Positions 1 to 8,810 of a DNA stretch of 64,000 nucleotides are shown piece after piece. This DNA is from Pirellulales bacterium (lineage in GTDB: Bacteria; Planctomycetota; Planctomycetia; Pirellulales; JAEUIK01). Made by a program: the position numbers and the translations under genes. The notes under the pieces are model-generated. The model ran no database searches. It was not told the DNA's origin and was given only the letters and a program-made list of their open reading frames with translations. Position 1 is the stretch's first letter. Every line of letters begins with the position of its first letter. Location of the stretch: assembly GCA_019694435.1 (NCBI GenBank), contig JAIBBZ010000019.1, positions 43,450 through 107,449 on the forward strand, given 5' to 3'.

Positions 1-503
1 AGATCGGGAGTCCGCCGGGCAAATTCCTGCCACTGCAAGAAGGCTGGAGTCGCGGGCTCTTCGCCGGTGGGCACGCCAGTGTTCATGATCACCAACCGCG
101 CGAAACGGTTGGGGTGGTGCATGGCCACGGGCAGGCCGATCAAGCCACCCCAATCCTGGCACACCAGCGTGACGCCGCGCAGGTCGAGTCGTTCGAGGAA
201 CTCGACCAGGCTGTCGAAGTGCATCTGAAACGTGTAGTCTTCGCGCGCGGCATATTTGTCCGAACGGCCGAAGCCGAAGAAATCCGGCGCGACGACCCGA
301 TGGCGCTCGGCCAGAATCGGGATCATCTTGCGATAGAGATACGACCAGGTCGGCTCGCCGTGCAGGCAGAGCACCACCTCGCCAGCGCGGGGGCCCTCGT
401 CGACGTAGTGCATCCGCCGGCCGCCGAGCTCGACGTAGTGCGGAGCGTATGGAAATCCCGGCAAGCTGGCAAAACGCTCGTCAGGTGTGCGCAACAGGGT
501 CAT
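1..503 (-). CDS. Haloalkane dehalogenase-like alpha/beta hydrolase (partial)
   Basis: About 167 N-terminal residues are visible; the gene runs off the left edge. The reading contains HGEPTWSYLYRKMIP, the oxyanion-hole region typical of haloalkane dehalogenases, and CQDWGG, the nucleophile elbow with an Asp nucleophile as in DhlA/DhaA, not the Ser of esterases. Family members hydrolyse carbon-halogen bonds in the cytoplasm, but the true substrate cannot be told and related epoxide or ester hydrolases are possible. The ATG at 501-503 is preceded by GGGAG at good spacing. The gene lies 56 bp downstream of the PEP-CTERM gene on the same strand. The catalytic His and lid domain lie outside the window. 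Confidence 0.8.
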   Translation of the reverse strand, partial: MTLLRTPDERFASLPGFPYAPHYVELGGRRMHYVDEGPRAGEVVLCLHGEPTWSYLYRKMIPILAERHRVVAPDFFGFGRSDKYAAREDYTFQMHFDSLVEFLERLDLRGVTLVCQDWGGLIGLPVAMHHPNRFARLVIMNTGVPTGEEPATPAFLQWQEFARRTPD

Positions 504-559
504 GACGTTTCTCCCGGGGCGGTGCAAGACGCCACCCCGGGGCGCGTCGCGACCGGACG

Positions 560-2140
560 CTACTTATACCGCCGCCGGAACAAGACTGCCAAACCGATGG
601 CTCCCAGCGCGCCGAGAACCAGGCTCGATGGCTCGGGAATCGGCACGATCTTCAACCGCACGTCTTCGGGGTTGTAGATCACGTCCCAGGCCAGGCCATC
701 GGGCAAGGCTGGGAAGCTCTTCGTGTCGAATTCGCCGCTGACGCTGTTCGGTTCGCTCGAGAGCAGGAAGGCGAACTCGTCGCCCAGGACGGGTACAAAC
801 CCGCCGAACAGTGATACTTGGAGGGCTCCGCCCAGTTCGACGCTGCCGCGCAAGATCGAAAGCAGGTCGAAGTTCACGCCAGGGTTGTAGCCGCCGATCT
901 CAATCTTGAGGGTGCCGTCCGTCGTTTGAGCATAGTTGCCCACGACGTGCAGCGTGCCGGGCGACAAGCCGGGCGAAAGCAGGCCGTCGTTGGCAAACCC
1001 ATTCTCGCTCTGGATCGTACCGATGCCTTCGATGGTCCCGAAATTGACCACGGTTCCGCCGCTGGCAAAGCTGCCGCCGTTGAGCGTGATCTTGCCGTCG
1101 GCAAAGGTGCCGGCCGCGCCGACCGACGTGCGCGACACCTCGGCGCCGCTGTTGATGATCAGGTGACCCATGCCTCCGGGACCAACGCCCGAGCCGCCGA
1201 CGACCAGGTCGTTGGCGACCGTCACGCTGGTGTCGGTTCCGGTCACCGTCATTTCGCCCGTCGAGCCGGCGAGCGCGGCGATGAACAGTTTATCGGTGCT
1301 GAGTGCGGTCGCGTTCTTGATTTCGACCGTACCATCGCCGCTTTCGCCGACGACGAAGTTGCCGGTATTCGTCCAGGTGGGCACCGCGTCGGCCGTGCCT
1401 TGACCGCTGACACCGTCGTTCTGGCCAAACACGACGCCGTGGGTGATGGCCTCGGCAAAATTGCTCACACTGAGCGAAGCAGCGCCGGCCTTGCCGACCG
1501 TCGTCGTGCCGCCCACGTTGAGCGTGCTGTCGCTGCCCTCGACGGTCACCGAGCTGCCTGCAGCGCCAGATTGGTTGCCGATGACCAGGTTGTCGACGAC
1601 GGAAAACTCGCCGCTGGCCACCGCGACCTGCCCGACCGATTGGTCGCCCACCGTAGCGTCATCGAGCATTTCCAAGACGGCCGTATTGAGCACGTTGACC
1701 GTGCCACCCAGGTTCGCGTCGCGGCCGACGATCAGGTCGAACGCCCGCAAGGTGCCATTGCTGATGTTGAGTAGCGCACCGTTGGAGGTGCCGCCAACGA
1801 CGACTCCTTCGGTGGCGCCCGTGAGGCTGTACGTGTTCGTCGCCAGATTGAACGTTACGTCGTTCTTGCCGACGAGTAGTTGGTTGTTCACGCGGCCGAT
1901 CAGGAAATTGACGTTGTACGTACCGTCCACCGCGAAGACGGCCCGGTCCGTGTTTCCGGCGACCAGGCCCAGCGTCCAGCGATTCACATCGCCGAAGCTG
2001 CCTGAGACAGCGTTCTTCCACAGGCGGTCATCGCCGCGGGAATCGTCGGTCAGACCGGTCAACAACAACAGACTGAAGAACAACCAACCGCAGCAGCGTC
2101 GAGCTGCGCAAGCGTGCGGATCTCGCAAATGCGTAAACAT
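560..2140 (-). CDS. T5SS/PEP-CTERM repeat surface protein
   Basis: 526 aa. An N-terminal hydrophobic segment (WLFFSLLLLTG) acts as signal peptide. The body is Gly/Thr/Val-rich, with repeats such as GGTTTVG, FVVGESGDGTVEI and DLVVGGSG, like the T5SS/PEP-CTERM-associated repeat proteins of planctomycetes, predicted to form a beta helix. It ends with VPIPEPSS, a hydrophobic helix and FRRRYK, a canonical PEP-CTERM sorting tail handled by an exosortase-like system. No exosortase is encoded here. The start at 2138-2140 has AGGGAG just upstream; an in-frame start 32 codons earlier would push the signal peptide inward and is less likely. The ligand or role is unknown. Confidence 0.85.
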   Translation of the reverse strand: MFTHLRDPHACAARRCCGWLFFSLLLLTGLTDDSRGDDRLWKNAVSGSFGDVNRWTLGLVAGNTDRAVFAVDGTYNVNFLIGRVNNQLLVGKNDVTFNLATNTYSLTGATEGVVVGGTSNGALLNISNGTLRAFDLIVGRDANLGGTVNVLNTAVLEMLDDATVGDQSVGQVAVASGEFSVVDNLVIGNQSGAAGSSVTVEGSDSTLNVGGTTTVGKAGAASLSVSNFAEAITHGVVFGQNDGVSGQGTADAVPTWTNTGNFVVGESGDGTVEIKNATALSTDKLFIAALAGSTGEMTVTGTDTSVTVANDLVVGGSGVGPGGMGHLIINSGAEVSRTSVGAAGTFADGKITLNGGSFASGGTVVNFGTIEGIGTIQSENGFANDGLLSPGLSPGTLHVVGNYAQTTDGTLKIEIGGYNPGVNFDLLSILRGSVELGGALQVSLFGGFVPVLGDEFAFLLSSEPNSVSGEFDTKSFPALPDGLAWDVIYNPEDVRLKIVPIPEPSSLVLGALGAIGLAVLFRRRYK

Positions 2141-2449
2141 GGGACTCCCTGCAAACACCAGAAGCCGGATCGTTGCCAAATCACAGAAGGAAGACGCAGC
2201 AGCCGCAATGGGGCTGCGTGGGGCCAGGACAGGCACGGGTGCCTGTCAGGCGCCGCTGGGCCTAGAGTTGGCCCAACGAGATGCATGTCTTCACGGGCAA
2301 CTTCCGCGGGGAGTCGCGAAATACTCCGAAAAAAATGAGCCCCCAAACGACGCGTCTTATCCTAATCCGCACACCACCCGTGTCAAGGATTTTGCCCACT
2401 GGGCCGCCAGAGGTGCTGCGGCACGGGGTTCTTCCCGCTTGGCGGTGGG
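2141..2449. other. Intergenic region upstream of the PEP-CTERM gene
   Basis: This 309-bp stretch separates the stop of the exporter gene from the start of the PEP-CTERM gene, both on the minus strand. It holds a perfect 9-bp inverted repeat (GACAGGCAC / GTGCCTGTC, 2228-2247, 2-nt centre) without a T-run, which could be an operator or part of a terminator. No convincing promoter or coding sequence was recognised. Confidence 0.4.
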
Positions 2450-4933
2450 CTAAAACCGCACGTGGCGCTCGATGGATTCGTGCGCCGTATGGACCGAAGA
2501 AACCGGCCGAGTGGTCACTTTCTTGGCCGGCGAATCGGCGCCGTCGTGTGCTGTCCCCTCGGCTTTGACCAGGGCCTGTCGCTCACGTTGGAGCCTCTTG
2601 ACCAGGCCCCGGCCGAACAAGGCCCCGACCGGACTGGCCAGGATGGCCGGCAGCAGCACCAGGTTGCCGACCAGGGCCGCGGACAGGAGCGTGATCATCA
2701 TCATCCCGAATCGCTGAGTGGGCGTGAACGGGCTCAGGGCGAAGACCGACAGCCCCAGGCCGATGACCCCCCAGCTTTGATACATGGCCTGTGCACAGCC
2801 GCGGTAGGCCGACATGATGGCCTCCTTCCGCGTGGCCCCTTCGGCCAGGGCCGAACGGTGGCGCAGCATGAAGTGGACGACGTCGTCAATCGTCACGCCA
2901 AGGGCGACGGCCGGCGTCATGACGGTACCGATATCGACAATCGTGCCGGTCCAGCCCATCAGGCCAAACACGACCGCGCAAGGGAAGATGGCCGGGAAGA
3001 GCATGATCAGGCCGGCCGACCAGTCACGGACGGCGATCATCAGCACGACCACCACGAGGGCCACGTCGGTCACGAAGCCGAAGATCAGGCCTTCGAGTAG
3101 CGAGCGCTGCGCCTTGTAGACTAGTGGTACCAGGCCCGTGTAGACGGCCGTGACCTGTTTCTTCGGGTCGTTGCCCACGGTGCCGTTGTATTCGGCCAGG
3201 ATCGGGTCAACCCGGTCGCGCAACTGGCCTACGAACAGGCCGTAATCGACGTCTTCGAGCGCGGCGACGCGGGCGCTGATGCGCCACAGGTCTGTTTCGT
3301 CCTCTTCCTCGACCGAGAGGTAATCGTTGTCGATAAACTGCTGGCGGTTCGACTCGAGGCGCTTGTTGAGCGTCTTGCGCCGCAAGACGGTCTGGCTGCG
3401 GCCGCCGAGCCCGAACTTTTCCTTCGAGGCCGCCACGATGCCCTTGGCCGTTTCTTGCTGCTTGCCCAGGTTGGGGGCAAACGTGACGGCCGACATGGCG
3501 TTGCCAACCACGTCGATTCCTTCGACGCGCCGCTGCACCAGGTCGATCAACTGCAGCCGGCCCACCGCGTCGAGTTCACAGTCTTTCGGGAACCGCAGCA
3601 CCACTTCCATGGGCACCAGCGGGCCGAGGTTCTTTTCGAGCCAGGCATAGTCGTGAATGATCTTGGCCCCCGGTGGGAACAGCCGCATCAGCTGCACCGA
3701 GGTTTGAATCGCGGTCGTGCCCCAGGCGCAGGCCCCCATCACCACGAGCGAGCCGAGGCCGGCCTGATACGGATGGCCGATGACCCATTCGGCGGCCTTT
3801 TTCCAAAACCCATAATCGAGCGGGTTCTTGACGTCATCGACGGGCTTGTCGTCGCCGCCGCGCTTCGGACGTAGTGGGAACAGCTCGAGGGTCGAGGGGA
3901 GATACAACACCAGAATCAACGTCGCAGCGACCACGCCGGCCGCCGAAAAGACGCCGAACTGTTGAATCGGCACCAGTTCGCTGTAGGCCAAGGTCACCAG
4001 GCCCGCGGCCGTGGTGCCGGTCGCCAAGGACAGCGGCAGCGCGGCATGCGACAGGGCCCTGGTCGGTGCGCCCTCGACGCCCTCTTCGTAAACCGTCTCG
4101 CGGTAGAAGTTGGCCAGGTGAATTGCGGCCGAGATCGCGGCCACATAGACCAGCGACGGCATGGTGAGCGTGATCGCGTTGACCGAATGGCCCGTGTACC
4201 AGACGATCGCCAGGCTGGCCGCGGCCGACATCAGGCCGGCCATGAACACCATGATCACCAGACGCGGGCTGCGCAGGCACCACCAGGAGACGGCCAGGCC
4301 GATCACGCCGGCCAGGCCTGCCAGGCGGAACAGGCTCTGCTGCCCGGCTTCGTCGAGCGCGACATTATCAACCGGCGGACCGCCCATGTGGATCGTCGCC
4401 GCCGGCACGGCGCACTCTTCGATCGCGATCCGCTTGATTTCGGTCAGCGGTTTGAGCGGGGACGCAGGCTCGTTGAGCAACTTGCGGGCCGCTTCGGTCA
4501 GCGTGATCACCGCGCAAGTCTGCTTGTGGTCGGGGCCGATCAGCAGGCCTTCGAGCCGCTTGAACGCCTCGGCGGCTTCGAGCCGCGTCGGGTCGGATTG
4601 CAGGCGATCGAGCAGCGCTTTGCCGGTGATCACTTCCTGGCAGATTTTGACCTCGCCGGGCTCGACGTGCGTCAGCTTCTTGACGAACGTGTCGAGCCGG
4701 GTGTCGTCGATCGTGCAGCCTTCCCAGGAGATCATCACGAACTGCTGGCCGGCGAAGTGCTTGAGGAACCAATTAAAATCGACGGTTTCCTGGTAGCCTG
4801 CCGGCAACCATTCCTTGACGTCGTTGTGATTGGTCATCAGGGCGCGCCGCGCGCCGCCCAAGATGAGCGGCGAGAGAAAAGCGACGAGCACCAGAATCGG
4901 CAGGGCGAACCGGCTGTAGAACGTGCGCTTCAT
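2450..4933 (-). CDS. MMPL/RND-superfamily exporter
   Basis: 827 aa with the two-fold layout of the RND superfamily. An N-terminal membrane helix (residues 8-26) is followed by an extracytoplasmic domain to about residue 200, five or six helices, a second extracytoplasmic domain of about 200 residues, and a second helix bundle. The second half contains GVTIDDVVHF, the conserved acidic helix motif of MMPL proteins that carries the proton-coupling residues. Family members export lipids, hopanoids or siderophores; the substrate here cannot be inferred. It stands alone, upstream of the PEP-CTERM gene and divergent from the MFS gene. The C-terminal tail after the last helix is charged and cytoplasmic. 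Confidence 0.85.
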   Translation of the reverse strand: MKRTFYSRFALPILVLVAFLSPLILGGARRALMTNHNDVKEWLPAGYQETVDFNWFLKHFAGQQFVMISWEGCTIDDTRLDTFVKKLTHVEPGEVKICQEVITGKALLDRLQSDPTRLEAAEAFKRLEGLLIGPDHKQTCAVITLTEAARKLLNEPASPLKPLTEIKRIAIEECAVPAATIHMGGPPVDNVALDEAGQQSLFRLAGLAGVIGLAVSWWCLRSPRLVIMVFMAGLMSAAASLAIVWYTGHSVNAITLTMPSLVYVAAISAAIHLANFYRETVYEEGVEGAPTRALSHAALPLSLATGTTAAGLVTLAYSELVPIQQFGVFSAAGVVAATLILVLYLPSTLELFPLRPKRGGDDKPVDDVKNPLDYGFWKKAAEWVIGHPYQAGLGSLVVMGACAWGTTAIQTSVQLMRLFPPGAKIIHDYAWLEKNLGPLVPMEVVLRFPKDCELDAVGRLQLIDLVQRRVEGIDVVGNAMSAVTFAPNLGKQQETAKGIVAASKEKFGLGGRSQTVLRRKTLNKRLESNRQQFIDNDYLSVEEEDETDLWRISARVAALEDVDYGLFVGQLRDRVDPILAEYNGTVGNDPKKQVTAVYTGLVPLVYKAQRSLLEGLIFGFVTDVALVVVVLMIAVRDWSAGLIMLFPAIFPCAVVFGLMGWTGTIVDIGTVMTPAVALGVTIDDVVHFMLRHRSALAEGATRKEAIMSAYRGCAQAMYQSWGVIGLGLSVFALSPFTPTQRFGMMMITLLSAALVGNLVLLPAILASPVGALFGRGLVKRLQRERQALVKAEGTAHDGADSPAKKVTTRPVSSVHTAHESIERHVRF

Positions 4934-5476
4934 GGGGTATGCCGCCAGTTCCGGACGCGCGCCCGAGCGTCGCGAGGACGCGCGTTTGCGCGCACGACGA
5001 GGTCGCGTGCGATCGTGCCGGAGGCCGTTAAAGGGTGGGATGTGTTGCGTGCGACTTGCATCTGCCTAAGTGCTTGCAGTGCAAGGAGCACGCGTTCAAG
5101 CCTATCGGGTGGCGTCTCCCTCGTCTACTCAGTTCGGAGACCGGCCGGCGTTAACTCCAGTGCACTCGTTTGAACCGTCGTTCCTTGTGCAACCGGAAAG
5201 GTCGTGCGTATCGCTCCGTGGCCGCAGGGTCGATCCAGCTTGCCATGTTGCGCGCCGCACGCGTCGGCCGTGTGCTTTCTCCGCGATTGAGCAGCAGTCC
5301 GCCCAAGGCAGGCTTGCCGTCTGCTTGTTCCAGCGTAATTGGCGGCGCGCTGTTACGCGCGCTGCCCACTTTGCCGCGATCGCTGGCCTGGCGCGGCTTG
5401 CTGGCGTCCGGCGGCACTTCTATCCTGGGCCGGGTTCTTGGGACTCTCCGACGCGGTGTGCAAGGGTGGACAAGCA
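4934..5476. other. Divergent intergenic region, no gene recognised
   Basis: 543 bp between the divergent MMPL and MFS genes, so promoters for both should lie here. Open frames crossing it have Arg/Ala-rich, low-complexity translations typical of non-coding high-GC DNA. A small imperfect hairpin (GTGC..TTGCA/TGCAA..GCAC) lies near 5071-5092. No tRNA or convincing promoter was recognised. Confidence 0.4.
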
Positions 5477-6841
5477 ATGAGCGAAGCGGCATCGAAGCGA
5501 CCTTGGTGGCACGAGCTGAACCGCTATCACTGGTTCGTACTGGTCGTTGCCGCGCTCGGCTGGCTGTTCGACACGATGGACCAGCAGTTGTTCGCCCTGG
5601 CCCGCACGCCGGCGATGCAAGAGCTCCTTTCGACCGCTTCGCCGGGTGGGCGCGTGCCGGCGGCCAAATCCGTGGTGGATGCCGCAGCGGCCAATGCCAC
5701 GGCAGTGTTTCTGATCGGGTGGGCCACCGGCGGTATCGCGTTCGGCATTCTCGGGGACCGCATCGGCCGCGCCCGGACGATGTTGTTGACCATCCTTGTC
5801 TACTCGGTCTGTACAGGATTCAGCGCGCTATCGAGCGGCTATTACGACTTCTTGGCGTGGCGGTTTCTGACCGGGCTCGGTGTCGGCGGCGAATTCGCTG
5901 TCGGTGTGTCGCTCGTGGCCGAGGTGATGCCTGCCCGCGCGCGGCCTTACGCCTTGGGCTTGCTCCAGGCCCTGTCGGCTGTCGGCAATATCTCCGCGGC
6001 GCTCATCAATATTGGGCTGGGCTACCTCGACAAGAGCGGGCAATTAGGTGAATTTTCGGCCTGGCGCGTGATGTTCGTAATTGGCACGGTGCCGGCCCTC
6101 CTGGCGCTCGTCATCCGCCGGCGACTCAAAGAGCCCGAGGCCTGGCAAACGTCCGTGGGTAAACACCAAGATCGTGGCAACCTGGGAGAACTGTTTGGCC
6201 CCCAATGGCAGCGACGCGCCGTGGGGGGCGTGTTCTTGGCGTCGGCGGGCGTGATCGGGTTGTGGGGTATCGGGTTCTTTAGTTTTGACCTGCTGCGCAG
6301 CGTGTTTACCAAGCAGCTCGAGGCTCAGGGCATTGATCCCGTGCAGGCCAAGGGGCAGGTGTCGATCATGGTCGGCGTGACATCCATCATGCAGAACCTC
6401 GGCGGGTTCCTGGGGATCTATGCGTTTACCTACCTGACCGGAGTGATGGGGCGGCGCCCCGCGTTTGCGTTGTCGTTTGTCGCCGCCACGGGCGCCACGG
6501 CGCTGGTGTTCAGCTCGATCAATGATTTCTATTGGGACGTGTTCTGGATGATCCCGTTGATGGGCTTCTGCCAGTTGGCGCTCTTCGGCGGCTACGCGAT
6601 TTACTTTCCCGAGCTGTTTCCCACGCGGCTGCGCAGCACGGGCACGTCGTTCTGCTACAACGTGGGCCGCTTCGTGGCGGCCGTGGGTCCCTTTGTGTTC
6701 GGCACGCTGACCAGTAGCGTGTTTGCCGACAAGGCCGAGCCGGCGCGCTGGGCCGGCGTGACGATGTGCTCGGTGTTCCTGCTCGGGCTGCTCGTGCTGC
6801 CGCTGTTGCCCGAGACCAAGGACCGGCCGCTGCCGGAATGA
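5477..6841 (+). CDS. Major facilitator superfamily transporter
   Basis: 454 aa, about twelve membrane helices. The first helix reads WLFDTMDQQLFALA, like the GW-FD-D motif of the aromatic acid:H+ and sialate-type symporters. The loop between helices 2 and 3 has GDRIGRARTM, the classic MFS motif A. The C-terminus ends LPETKDRPLPE. The ATG at 5477 was chosen because the 46 in-frame codons before it translate to an unhydrophobic, Cys/Arg-rich stretch, and the chosen start puts a normal short cytoplasmic N-terminus before helix 1. It probably imports an organic acid or sugar acid. It resembles the second MFS gene at 10447 and may be its paralogue. Confidence 0.85.
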   Translation: MSEAASKRPWWHELNRYHWFVLVVAALGWLFDTMDQQLFALARTPAMQELLSTASPGGRVPAAKSVVDAAAANATAVFLIGWATGGIAFGILGDRIGRARTMLLTILVYSVCTGFSALSSGYYDFLAWRFLTGLGVGGEFAVGVSLVAEVMPARARPYALGLLQALSAVGNISAALINIGLGYLDKSGQLGEFSAWRVMFVIGTVPALLALVIRRRLKEPEAWQTSVGKHQDRGNLGELFGPQWQRRAVGGVFLASAGVIGLWGIGFFSFDLLRSVFTKQLEAQGIDPVQAKGQVSIMVGVTSIMQNLGGFLGIYAFTYLTGVMGRRPAFALSFVAATGATALVFSSINDFYWDVFWMIPLMGFCQLALFGGYAIYFPELFPTRLRSTGTSFCYNVGRFVAAVGPFVFGTLTSSVFADKAEPARWAGVTMCSVFLLGLLVLPLLPETKDRPLPE

Positions 6842-7002
6842 GGCTAACAGCTCGTTGAAGAATGCCGTCAGGGCATTCTTCAACCTCGCCAGGCGCGGAG
6901 CTGAGCTCCGCGCGGCTCGCAAAACAGCGACTTACGTCGCCAATTGGCGATCGCATCCTTGCGATCCAGCAGCCCGCTGATGACTTCAACGGGCTGCTAG
7001 GC
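6842..7002. repeat. Five-hairpin element with terminal inverted repeats
   Basis: Fills the space between two convergent genes. The ends (6842-6860 and 6984-7002) are inverted repeats matching at 16 of 19 positions. Five hairpins lie in order inside: 6854-6884 (13-bp perfect stem, GTTGAAGAATGCC), 6893-6913 (GCGCGGAG), 6927-6940 (GCGAC), 6949-6966 (GATCGCA) and 6968-6998 (AGCAGCCCG). The left end begins directly after the MFS stop codon and the right end contains the symporter stop codon. It may be a MITE- or REP-like element, or a bidirectional transcription barrier. No transposase is present and no second copy was noticed in this window. Confidence 0.6.
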
Positions 7003-8349
7003 GGCCGGCGCAGGTTCCGGTTCCGGCTCTTCGGCGGCGACGCACGCCGCGAGCGTCAGGTCGCCGGTCACGTTGAGTACCGTGCGGCACATGTCCAACA
7101 CGCGATCGACCCCCAGGATGATCGCGATGCCTTCGCCTGGCACGCCGATCGAGCGCAGGACGACGACGATCAAGGGGAGCGATCCGCCCGGTACGCCGGC
7201 CGTCCCTACGCCGGCCAGGACCGACATCAGCACGACGGTCAACTGCTGCGGCAGCGTTAGCTCGACGCCGAACACCTGGGCCAGGAACAGCACCACGACC
7301 CCTTCGTACAAAGCCGTGCCGTTTTGATTGGCGGTCGAGCCGACGGTGAGCACGAACCGGGCGATCTCCGGCGGGATGCGCAGGTTCTCCTGCGCCACGC
7401 GCAAGGCCGTCGGCAGCGTGGCGTTCGACGACGACGTGGCAAAGGCCGTGAGCATCGCGTCCGAGGCTTCGCGGAAGAACTGGCGCGGGCTGCGACGCGC
7501 GAAGATCCACAGCGTCAGCGAGTAGACGACGAACAACTGGATCGACAGCCCGATGAGCACCGTGGCCACGAACCAGATCAAGGTGACGAGCACTTCGCCG
7601 CCGATTCGCAGGACGAGCGCGAACATCAGGCAGGCCACGCCATAGGGCGCCAGCCACATGGCCCAGCCGATGATCGTCATGGTGACGTCGAAGATCCCTT
7701 CGAGCACGGCCACCAAGGGCATCCGGCGCTCGTCGGACAAGGTCGACAGCGCCACCCCGCACAACAGCGCGAAGCACATCACGGCCAGCATGCCGTTGCC
7801 CTTCGAGCTGCCGTCGAGGGCGCCGACCATTTCCTGCAAGGGATTCTCGGGAATCAGGTCGAGCAAGATCTGCGAGAGCGGCTTGGCCTTTTTGGCGCTT
7901 TCGACCGCGCCGGTCGCCGAGGCTGAATAGAGCGTCTGCAATTGCTCGCGGCGCTCGGGCGCGAGCCGATCGCCGGGGCGAATCAGATTCACGGCCGTCA
8001 GTCCGATGACGACCGACAGCCCGGAGAGCAACAGCGTGAACAAAAGCGAGCGAATCCCGACGCGCCCCAGTCGGCGGACGTCGCCCAGGCCGAGTACGCC
8101 GAGCACCAGCGCCGAGAACACCAGGGGGACGACGACCGACAACACCAGTCGCAAGAACACCTTCCCCAACGGTTCGGCGACGTTGGCCGCAAACCATTCG
8201 AGTCGCGTCGGTTCGTCCGTCGCCGCCGCGGACTGGGCGTCCCAGGCATTCGCCGCGACGCCCAGCAAGGCGCCGACGACGAGGCCCAAGAGGATTTTCG
8301 TGTGCAGCGGCATGCCGCGACGTGGTGATGAGGTCGTGACTTCAGTCAT
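6997..8349 (-). CDS. Dicarboxylate/amino acid:cation symporter (DAACS)
   Basis: 450 aa. It has the glutamate-transporter-fold signatures: the serine-rich hairpin SSSNATLPTAL, the TANQNGTALY motif that binds Na+, and DRVLDMCRTVLNVTGD in the last helix, which contacts substrate. It should move glutamate, aspartate, C4-dicarboxylates or neutral amino acids with Na+ or H+. The tail is a low-complexity Glu/Pro/Ala stretch whose stop codon lies inside the inverted-repeat element. A TTG 24 codons upstream (8421) is an alternative start; the ATG at 8349 gives a short cytoplasmic N-terminus before the first helix. It is divergent from the operon beginning at 8502. Confidence 0.85.
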   Translation of the reverse strand: MTEVTTSSPRRGMPLHTKILLGLVVGALLGVAANAWDAQSAAATDEPTRLEWFAANVAEPLGKVFLRLVLSVVVPLVFSALVLGVLGLGDVRRLGRVGIRSLLFTLLLSGLSVVIGLTAVNLIRPGDRLAPERREQLQTLYSASATGAVESAKKAKPLSQILLDLIPENPLQEMVGALDGSSKGNGMLAVMCFALLCGVALSTLSDERRMPLVAVLEGIFDVTMTIIGWAMWLAPYGVACLMFALVLRIGGEVLVTLIWFVATVLIGLSIQLFVVYSLTLWIFARRSPRQFFREASDAMLTAFATSSSNATLPTALRVAQENLRIPPEIARFVLTVGSTANQNGTALYEGVVVLFLAQVFGVELTLPQQLTVVLMSVLAGVGTAGVPGGSLPLIVVVLRSIGVPGEGIAIILGVDRVLDMCRTVLNVTGDLTLAACVAAEEPEPEPAPAA

Positions 8350-8501
8350 GCGCGGCTCGACATCGGGCGGACAAAGACGCTCACGGTGCTCGATTGTGGC
8401 CGGGTTGGCCGGCTGACTCAACCGCGAGTTGTCCGGACATCCTTTGCGAGCGGCGCCACGAGGGGCTATCCTGCTGCCGCCACGAGCCCTGAGCAGTTGT
8501 C

Positions 8502-8810
8502 ATGAGCGAGCCGCGCGAAGATCCCGTTGTTACGCAAGGACGTCGCGAGATGCTGTTCTCGCTGGTGATGACCTTTGCGGCGATGGGCTACTCGATCACC
8601 TACTGTGTGCGCCATGGGTACCGGCGTTCGATCGATGATTTGACGTTTGTGCTGGGCTTTCCCGATTGGGTGTTCTGGGGCATCGTCGTGCCTTGGCTCG
8701 TCTGCGTGGCCGTGGGCATCTGGATGGCGTTCTTTTTCATCGGCGATGCGCCGTTCGAGGACGGCGAAGTGATCGGCGACGAGAAGTCCGGCGAGGCGCC
8801 CCGGCAATGA
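8502..8810 (+). CDS. YhdT-like (DUF997) small membrane protein
   Basis: 102 aa with two predicted membrane helices (about residues 18-36 and 54-77). The sequence, including the SITYCVRHGY-type segment and the phenylalanine-rich second helix, resembles YhdT/DUF997, which in enterobacteria precedes the sodium/pantothenate symporter gene panF. Here too the next gene is a sodium:solute symporter, joined by an ATGA stop-start overlap, so translational coupling is likely. It may be an accessory subunit of that carrier; its biochemical role is unknown. Confidence 0.7.
   Translation: MSEPREDPVVTQGRREMLFSLVMTFAAMGYSITYCVRHGYRRSIDDLTFVLGFPDWVFWGIVVPWLVCVAVGIWMAFFFIGDAPFEDGEVIGDEKSGEAPRQ

Noticed and set aside
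3962..5173. 403-codon open frame antisense to the MMPL gene
   Set aside because: Translation is Arg/Gln/His-rich and contains no motif; MMPL helices on the other strand are clear.
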